DNA from: an uncultured Clostridia bacterium
Lineage (GTDB): Bacteria > Bacillota > Dehalobacteriia > UBA4068
DNA: 35,421 bases
Direction of reading: 5' to 3'
Assembly (NCBI GenBank): GCA_944391235.1
Contig: CALXSV010000117.1
Location: 1-35,421 of the forward strand
Positions 30,791 through 35,421 of this stretch are shown piece by piece. Position numbers and translations under genes: made by a program. The notes under the pieces were generated by a model. That model was not told the DNA's origin. It did no database searches and worked only from the letters and a program-made list of their open reading frames with translations. Numbering within the stretch: the stretch's first letter is position 1; each line of letters starts with the position of its first letter.

Positions 30791-31342
30791 ATGCGAATTA
30801 TTTCCGGCAGAGCAAGAGGCCGCCGGCTGCTCACGCTGAAAGGGCAGCATACCCGGCCGACTGCGGATCGTGTAAAAGAAGCGGTTTTTTCTACGCTTAC
30901 GGCTTATTTGGCAGAGGCAAGGGTGCTGGATGCTTTTGCTGGCAGCGGCGCCTTGGGTCTGGAAGCCATGAGCAGAGGCGCGGCACAAGCTGTATTTATT
31001 GAGGCAGATTTCTCTGCCGCAGGAATATGCGCAAAAAATATTTCTTTACTTGGTTTTGATAACTGCCGACTGATAAAGGGCGATTGTTTTAAAGTGATGG
31101 CCGCTTTGTCCAGAAAGCAGCAGTTTGATTTAATTTTTCTTGACCCGCCGTATAATCGTGGATTGCTGAATCAGGCCATGACTGTGATTGCGCAGCAGCA
31201 TTTGCTGTCAGATGATGGGATTGTTGTGGCTGAGACAACAGCGAAGGACAGCGAATTTTCGCCGGATGAAAACTGGCGGCTGATAAAAAGCAGCACCTAT
31301 GGTATAACGGCAGTGCATTATTGCTGTTATGCAAATATGTAA
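30791..31342 (+). CDS. rsmD: 16S rRNA (guanine(966)-N(2))-methyltransferase RsmD
   Basis: The product has 183 residues. The N-terminus MRIISGRARGRRLLTLKGQH and TRPTADRVKEAVFSTL is diagnostic; motif I is VLDAFAGSGALGLEAMSRG and motif IV is LIFLDPPYNRG. It methylates G966 (E. coli numbering) of 16S rRNA using S-adenosylmethionine. TAGGAG precedes ATG 30791. In many Bacillota coaD follows directly; here a coiled-coil gene follows instead. It diverges from gpr across a 177-base A/T-rich gap in which I could not fix a promoter. Confidence 0.95.
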   Translation: MRIISGRARGRRLLTLKGQHTRPTADRVKEAVFSTLTAYLAEARVLDAFAGSGALGLEAMSRGAAQAVFIEADFSAAGICAKNISLLGFDNCRLIKGDCFKVMAALSRKQQFDLIFLDPPYNRGLLNQAMTVIAQQHLLSDDGIVVAETTAKDSEFSPDENWRLIKSSTYGITAVHYCCYANM

Positions 31343-31399
31343 ATTTGCGGGTGCTGATCGGATATTCGTTTGATTTGTGCACAAGGAGGCGTACATAAA

Positions 31400-31924
31400 A
31401 TGGCAGAAAATACAGATAGCTTAGGCATGGCAACAATACTCAAGGAAATGGAGGAGGCAATTAGCTCTGCCTCTAAGGTTCCACTATCCAGTAAGGTTAT
31501 GATAGACGCGGATGTCATGCTGGATTATGTGGATAAAATTTACGCCGCATTGCCTGATGAGTTGAAAAAGGCGCAGCAGGTTTTGGATCATAGCGATAAG
31601 TTGCTGGAAACCATAGAAGACCGCAGTAAACGGATTATTTCCGAGGCGCGGGAGCAAGCGGAGCAGCTTACCCAGGAAACAGAGATTTACCGCGAGGCTA
31701 CGCTGCGTGCGCAGGAGATGCTCAAGCGGGCGGAATTGGCTAGCATACAGCTACGCCATGAGTCCATTATGTATTGCGACGATGTACTGCGTCAATTGGA
31801 AGAAAATATTAATCATACGCTGAATAGCATTCACCAGAACCGCGAGGATCTGAAGGGCTTTAAGTATTATTCGCTGGACGGAATTGATATGAGCCTAATT
31901 CAGGAGAAAAAGGACGAAAAATAA
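31400..31924 (+). CDS. coiled-coil protein of unknown role (AtpF/DivIVA-like shape)
   Basis: The product has 174 residues and no membrane segment. From about residue 58 to 150 it is a long charged helix (ELKKAQQVLDHSDKLLETIE, RIISEAREQAEQLTQETEIY, ATLRAQEMLKRAELASIQLR), like the stalk helix of ATP synthase b subunits or DivIVA-type proteins. The N-terminal part (MATILKEMEEAISSASKVPL) may be a separate short domain. Genes of this shape occur near ylbJ and ackA in related clostridia, often labelled ATPase, without known function. AAGGAGG stands 10 bases before ATG 31400. It ends at a terminator shared with ylbJ. Confidence 0.75.
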   Translation: MAENTDSLGMATILKEMEEAISSASKVPLSSKVMIDADVMLDYVDKIYAALPDELKKAQQVLDHSDKLLETIEDRSKRIISEAREQAEQLTQETEIYREATLRAQEMLKRAELASIQLRHESIMYCDDVLRQLEENINHTLNSIHQNREDLKGFKYYSLDGIDMSLIQEKKDEK

Positions 31925-31931
31925 GCTGCAT

Positions 31932-31968
31932 AAAAATAACGTTAAAACCCAGTTTTGGCGTTATTTTT
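31932..31968. terminator. bidirectional terminator between convergent genes
   Basis: AAAAATAACG pairs with CGTTATTTTT, and AAAAC pairs with GTTTT inside it, giving a two-part hairpin with A-runs and T-runs at the ends. The TAA of ylbJ (complement of 31942-31944) lies inside the loop side of the stem. Confidence 0.85.
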
Positions 31969-33072
31969 TTTTGCCCTTCTGTTATAGCTGGCTTTGCGCC
32001 TGGAAGTAATCCTAGCCATGCCCAGCCATAGCAAAACAATGGTCATAGCAGTTATGAGACTGTATGTAAGCGGGGAAATAGAATGGACAGCCTCAATCGG
32101 CAGCGTACTGGTTTGCTGTACAATGTGGGGAAGCAGCAAGGCTGTGTATATACAGGCTGCAGCTGCATGCAATGGTCGGCAAATCAAATAGAGCCGTGGG
32201 CTGATGTCTGTGTCCGATACCATTGCCAGCACCTGCATTTGCACGGAAAAACCGCCAAAAGCCAGTATCGCTGCGGCAAGTGGCAGCGCCAGCGCCAGGG
32301 GTAAGCCACTGGTAGACAATGTGTCTATCCCTAGTGACATTTCCCATACACCGCTTAACATGGCGCGCAGCATTGGGGTGATGCTGCTGGGAAGAATGAG
32401 GCAGATCAACTCGGCTAAAACGGAGAAAAAGGCCATGTAGCAGCCAATAATCAAAATGTTGTTAGTGGCGGCACGGGCTGCCTCTTTCATCAAGTTGCCC
32501 AGACTGCCGGGCGGTGTCGCTGTGCTGGGTAGGGCTGTCGCAGCGGATGTTTTGCTGCTGCGGCTAAACAGGCCCAGAATAATACCCAGCAGTAAGTCCA
32601 GCCCATAGTGTCCGCTGGCCAGCAGCATTGCTGCTGCTGGTTGTCCAAATAAGCCAGCGGCTACGGCTACTGTTATGTACAGAGGGCCGGCATTGTTGGT
32701 AAAGGCAAGCAGACGCGCGGCCTCCTCTCGGCTAATCAGACCTTGCCGGCGTAAATCCGCTGTGACTGCGGCGCCGGTGGGAAAGCCTGAACAAAAGCCA
32801 AGAACTATAGCAAGCGAGGCTGCGCCAGGCAGGTTGAATAACGGCCGCATAAACGGAGCAAAGCAGTGTCCAGCCGCCTGGGCTGCGCCTATGGAAATCA
32901 GCAGATTACTAATAATAAAAAAGGGCAGTAAAGAGGGGACAATGACTTCCCACCATAGATGTAGGCCGTTCATTGCCGCAGCAACGCTCTGCTGCGGCAG
33001 TAGCAGCATGCTTATGGCCATCACTGCCAATGTCATGCCGAGGAAGATGCTTAAGTATTTTTTTCGTTTCAT
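31942..33072 (-). CDS. ylbJ: sporulation integral membrane protein YlbJ
   Basis: The product has 376 residues with about eight to nine membrane helices and two gate-like repeats of the nucleoside-recognition type (EVIVPSLLPFFIISNLLISI, LGFCSGFPTGAAVTADLRRQ, FTNNAGPLYITVAVAAGLFG). The second half includes LSGVWEMSLGIDTLSTSG. In Bacillus YlbJ is made in the mother cell and is needed for normal spores. The C-terminus is very basic (RRKASYNRRAKKNNAK). GGAG lies 9 bases before the ATG at 33072. It diverges from ackA and converges with the coiled-coil gene. Confidence 0.93.
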   Translation of the reverse strand: MKRKKYLSIFLGMTLAVMAISMLLLPQQSVAAAMNGLHLWWEVIVPSLLPFFIISNLLISIGAAQAAGHCFAPFMRPLFNLPGAASLAIVLGFCSGFPTGAAVTADLRRQGLISREEAARLLAFTNNAGPLYITVAVAAGLFGQPAAAMLLASGHYGLDLLLGIILGLFSRSSKTSAATALPSTATPPGSLGNLMKEAARAATNNILIIGCYMAFFSVLAELICLILPSSITPMLRAMLSGVWEMSLGIDTLSTSGLPLALALPLAAAILAFGGFSVQMQVLAMVSDTDISPRLYLICRPLHAAAACIYTALLLPHIVQQTSTLPIEAVHSISPLTYSLITAMTIVLLWLGMARITSRRKASYNRRAKKNNAKTGF

Positions 33073-33115
33073 AGCGATTTTCTCCGTTTTTGCCCTATTA
33101 AGCAGGGTTTTTCTG

Positions 33116-33144
33116 TTGATTTAATAATTTCTATGTGTTATACT
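33116..33144 (+). promoter_or_regulatory. ackA: sigma-A promoter of ackA
   Basis: TTGATT (33116-33121) and TATACT (33139-33144) are separated by 17 bases, and the ackA start lies 41 bases after the -10 box. Confidence 0.8.
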
Positions 33145-33185
33145 ATGCTTCAGGGTTTTATTTATTTATATTTGGAGGTCTACTC

Positions 33186-34376
33186 ATGAAAATTTTGGTT
33201 TTGAACTGCGGTTCTTCTTCCCTCAAATATCAGCTCTTTAATATGGATGACGAGAGCGTTATGGCGAAAGGCCTGGTTGAAAAAATTGGTCTTTCCGATT
33301 CCATTCTTACACATCAGCCTGCCAATCAGGATAAGGTTAAAATCGAGACCTCTATTCCCGAACATGGTGTAGCGATTGAGTTGGTGGTTAAAGCTCTGCT
33401 GGACGAAAAACACGGCGTAATCAAGGACATGAAAGAAATTGATGCCGTTGGTCACCGCACCATCCACGGCGGCACCAGCTTTACGGAATCCTGCATTATT
33501 ACGGATGACGTGATCGCCGAGATGGAGCGCCTGGTTGATTTGGCGCCGCTGCACAATCCGCCGAGTATTCTTGGTATCCGTGCTTGCCAGGATAAGATGC
33601 CTGGGATTCCTATGGTTGGCGTTTTTGATACCGCTTTTCATCAAACCATGGATGCCGCACATTATCTCTATGGTCTGCCTTATGAATATTATGAAAAATA
33701 TCAGATGCGCCGTTTTGGCTTCCACGGTACTTCGCATCGTTTCGTATCCATCCGTTGCCGTGAATTGCTGGGCAACCCCGAGCATAGCAAAATCATTACC
33801 TGCCACTTGGGTAACGGCTCTTCCATTGCTGCTATTGTAGATGGCAAAGTCATTGACACCTCCATGGGCTATACGCCGCTGGAAGGTCTGGTCATGGGTA
33901 CCCGCTGCGGCGATCTGGATCCGGCTATCCTGCCCTTCCTGATGAGAAAAGAGGGTCTGGACGCTGACGCGCTGGATGCAGTCATCAATAAAAAATCTGG
34001 TTTGCTGGGCATTTCTGGCGTAAGCTCTGACATGCGAGATATTGAAGCTGCAGCAGCGGATGGCAACGAGCGCGCACAGGTGGCAATGGAAATTTTCCGC
34101 AAAACCGTTATTCATTACATTGGCGCTTATGCCGCGGAGATGAATGGTGTAGATGCCATCCTCTTTACCGCTGGTATTGGTGAAAACGATATTGCAAACC
34201 GTGCGGCAATCTGTGAGAATTTGAGTTATTTGGGCGTAGAGTTTGATAAAGAGGCCAATGACTGCCGTGGCAAGGAAGTTATGATCAGCACGCCAAACTC
34301 TAAGGTAAAAGTATTTGTTATCCCCACTAATGAGGAGCTGATGATTGCCCGCGACACCGCTGCCTTAGTAAAATAA
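33186..34376 (+). CDS. ackA: acetate kinase
   Basis: The product has 396 residues, the normal length. The N-terminal phosphate-binding strand is MKILVLNCGSSSLKYQLF. Other motifs are VGHRTIHGG, VGVFDTAFHQTM, RRFGFHGTSHRF, HLGNGSSIAAI (catalytic His region), DTSMGYTPLEGLVMGTRCGD and LFTAGIGEND. It converts acetyl phosphate and ADP to acetate and ATP, the final ATP step in many anaerobes. GGAGG precedes ATG 33186; the upstream extension was rejected because MKILVLNCGSS is the family start. pta is not adjacent. A hairpin follows. Confidence 0.98.
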   Translation: MKILVLNCGSSSLKYQLFNMDDESVMAKGLVEKIGLSDSILTHQPANQDKVKIETSIPEHGVAIELVVKALLDEKHGVIKDMKEIDAVGHRTIHGGTSFTESCIITDDVIAEMERLVDLAPLHNPPSILGIRACQDKMPGIPMVGVFDTAFHQTMDAAHYLYGLPYEYYEKYQMRRFGFHGTSHRFVSIRCRELLGNPEHSKIITCHLGNGSSIAAIVDGKVIDTSMGYTPLEGLVMGTRCGDLDPAILPFLMRKEGLDADALDAVINKKSGLLGISGVSSDMRDIEAAAADGNERAQVAMEIFRKTVIHYIGAYAAEMNGVDAILFTAGIGENDIANRAAICENLSYLGVEFDKEANDCRGKEVMISTPNSKVKVFVIPTNEELMIARDTAALVK

Positions 34377-34403
34377 TTTTGGTACCTGCTACATTCGGTT
34401 TCG

Positions 34404-34438
34404 GTGGAGCAGCGTCTTAGCGGCGCTGCTCCACTTTA
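34404..34438 (+). terminator. hairpin after ackA, probable terminator
   Basis: GTGGAGCAGCG pairs perfectly with CGCTGCTCCAC around a 9-base loop. Only TTTACG follows, so termination may be incomplete. Confidence 0.65.
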
Positions 34439-34486
34439 CGCCAAGCAATGTATGCACGCTGTGGCGGATTTTTTCTAGCATAGCAG

Positions 34487-34515
34487 TTGACAGCGGCGAA
34501 TTATATCTGTATAAT
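34487..34515 (+). promoter_or_regulatory. yceD: perfect-consensus sigma-A promoter of yceD-rpmF
   Basis: TTGACA (34487-34492) and TATAAT (34510-34515) are separated by exactly 17 bases. The predicted transcription start near 34522 leaves a leader of only about 11 bases, so the message would begin at or inside the GGGAG ribosome site. Confidence 0.88.
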
Positions 34516-34532
34516 ATTCCGGGAGCATAATC

Positions 34533-35063
34533 ATGAAAGTCTCGATAGCAAAAATTAAAAGCAAAGCTGCTATGGCTGTTGATTTTACCTTTACAGAGAC
34601 TATCCATGCCGCAGATTATGGCTACGATGATTTTGTCGTAGCTGGTTTGGCGTCTGTTTCTGGCAAAATAGTTAATTTGGGGCTGGGTGTAGATAACAGC
34701 GGTCAGTACCAGGCGGATATTCATTATCAGACTGAAATTGAATTGATATGCAGCCGCTGTGTTAAGCCTTTTACTATTCCTGTTGAAGGTGCGCTGTGCG
34801 CGCAGTTTGTAGATGGCGCGCCAGATGAAAGCGATGGCGAGGCAGACATCTTTTCTATTGAAAAAGATCATGCAGATATTGCTGCGGTTGTTTTGTCAGA
34901 AATCTTTTTTACCCTGCCGATGCAGCCCCTCTGCCGGGAGGATTGCAAGGGTTTGTGTCCCAAATGCGGAGTTGACCTAAATGTAAACAGCTGTTCCTGC
35001 GAGCGGGTTGCTATTGACCCCCGTTGGGAAAAGTTAAAGAGTTTGTTACCAACCGAAGATTGA
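34533..35063 (+). CDS. yceD: YceD/DUF177 family protein
   Basis: The product has 176 residues. Two metal-type cysteine clusters are seen: CSRCVKPF in the middle and CREDCKGLCPKCGVDLNVNS followed by CSC near the end, then DPRWEKLKSLL, which is the usual C-terminus. YceD proteins are almost always encoded just before rpmF and are linked to 23S rRNA and 50S biogenesis. The ATG at 34533 follows GGGAG. The gene is 18 bases before rpmF. Confidence 0.92.
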   Translation: MKVSIAKIKSKAAMAVDFTFTETIHAADYGYDDFVVAGLASVSGKIVNLGLGVDNSGQYQADIHYQTEIELICSRCVKPFTIPVEGALCAQFVDGAPDESDGEADIFSIEKDHADIAAVVLSEIFFTLPMQPLCREDCKGLCPKCGVDLNVNSCSCERVAIDPRWEKLKSLLPTED

Positions 35064-35081
35064 GAAAGGAGTGCTTGAGTA

Positions 35082-35273
35082 ATGGGCGTCCCGAAAGGAA
35101 AAACTTCCAAAGCCAATCGTCGTATGAACAGAGCTTCCCGCTATACCTCGGAAGCACCGGCGCTGGCTGTTTGTCCGAAGTGCCATGCATTGAAACAGCC
35201 GCATCATGTTTGCATGAGCTGCGGTTACTATAATGACAAGGCTGTCTTGGTCAAAAAATGGAGCAATGACTAA
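35082..35273 (+). CDS. rpmF: 50S ribosomal protein L32
   Basis: The product has 63 residues: a basic start (MGVPKGKTSKANRRMNRAS), and a zinc ribbon with CPKC and CMSC (AVCPKCHALKQPHHVCMSCG), then YYNDKAVLVKK. It is the zinc-containing (C+) form of L32. GAAAGGAG precedes ATG 35082. The gene is co-transcribed with yceD and ends at a hairpin before plsX. Confidence 0.97.
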   Translation: MGVPKGKTSKANRRMNRASRYTSEAPALAVCPKCHALKQPHHVCMSCGYYNDKAVLVKKWSND

Positions 35274-35280
35274 TTAGCGC

Positions 35281-35316
35281 AAAAGGGGCTCAATACTTGT
35301 TATTGAGCCTTTTTTC
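35281..35316 (+). terminator. terminator after rpmF
   Basis: GGCTCAATA pairs with TATTGAGCC around a CTTGT loop, followed by a TTTTTT run. It separates rpmF from plsX, which may therefore have its own start of transcription. Confidence 0.88.
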
Positions 35317-35373
35317 ATATCATGTACGATTTATATACCGTTTTTATGAGTGATATTCGCGAGGAGGTCTTTT

Positions 35374-35421
35374 ATGCGAATTGCTATTGATGCCATGGGC
35401 GGGGATCATGCGCCGGAGGCC
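35374..35421 (+). CDS. plsX: phosphate acyltransferase PlsX, first 16 codons (cut by window edge)
   Basis: Only MRIAIDAMGGDHAPEA is inside the window. This is the strongly conserved PlsX N-terminus. The enzyme makes acyl phosphate from acyl-ACP for phospholipid synthesis. GAGGAGG lies 6 bases before ATG 35374. fapR, which often lies between rpmF and plsX, is absent. Confidence 0.93.
   Translation, partial: MRIAIDAMGGDHAPEA

Noticed and set aside
33180-34115. 311-codon minus-strand frame inside ackA
   Set aside because: It is a shadow of the complete ackA gene.
1-35421. CRISPR array, tRNA or rRNA gene
   Set aside because: No regularly spaced repeats and no tRNA or rRNA signatures were found by eye on either strand.

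Overview
The window looks like part of the chromosome of an anaerobic, spore-forming, Gram-positive-type member of the Bacillota (class Clostridia, possibly near Peptococcaceae; the taxon is inferred). The reasons are an alpha/beta-type small acid-soluble spore protein next to its germination protease GPR, the sporulation membrane protein YlbJ, an LCP cell-wall ligase with a TagA/WecG glycosyltransferase, a YtrA-type GntR/ABC operon, long-form HPF, and the order ylbJ / ackA-yceD-rpmF-plsX. MinE is present, which fits a clostridial Min system. TGA, TAG and TAA all end intact genes here, so the code is standard.

Layout. (1) 1-8.3 kb is an accessory redox island on the + strand: flavodoxins (one cut by the window edge, one reduced to its tail, one intact), a DUF4405 membrane protein, a flavin reductase, a cupin, an aldo/keto reductase, a double carboxymuconolactone-decarboxylase protein and a permease. 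Its left part is decaying: a frameshifted DUF1893 gene, a DUF362 lipoprotein with one in-frame TGA, and an SUMF1-like lipoprotein with a TGA at codon 3, an internal deletion and a deletion fusion to a flavodoxin tail. An unrecognised ORF with two in-frame TAG codons lies near the right end. The island ends at a perfect hairpin near 8.27 kb. (2) 8.4-9.8 kb holds an EamA exporter diverging from a small membrane protein. (3) 9.8-13.6 kb is a minus-strand operon: GntR regulator, two permeases, an ABC ATPase and an unrecognised 452-residue exported protein. It is driven by a near-consensus promoter covered by two palindromic operators. (4) 13.8-20.1 kb is a housekeeping block: valS, folC, maf, then minC-minD-minE. 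MinC is only the C-terminal domain. (5) 20.1-27.0 kb holds two tandem paralogous amidohydrolases, then smc, ftsY and hpf. (6) 27.2-33.1 kb holds the LCP protein and TagA-like glycosyltransferase, then SASP and gpr on the minus strand, then rsmD and a coiled-coil protein facing ylbJ. (7) 33.1 kb to the end is ackA, yceD, rpmF and the first 16 codons of plsX.

How the genes work together. The island genes encode flavin- and NAD(P)H-linked redox proteins in one tightly spaced, co-directional series and may form one pathway of unknown substrate. The YtrA-like operon is a self-contained, probably autoregulated stress-type ABC system. The chromosomal core serves translation (valS, hpf, rsmD, rpmF), folate (folC), division placement (min), chromosome condensation (smc), protein targeting (ftsY), wall polymer attachment, spore protein storage and breakdown (SASP plus GPR), and acetate/lipid metabolism (ackA, plsX). 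The most notable points are the MinC lacking its N-terminal domain, with no mreBCD between maf and min; the twin mirror-image operator; the mosaic decay at 0.87-3.06 kb; and a possible pseudoknot in the valS leader.
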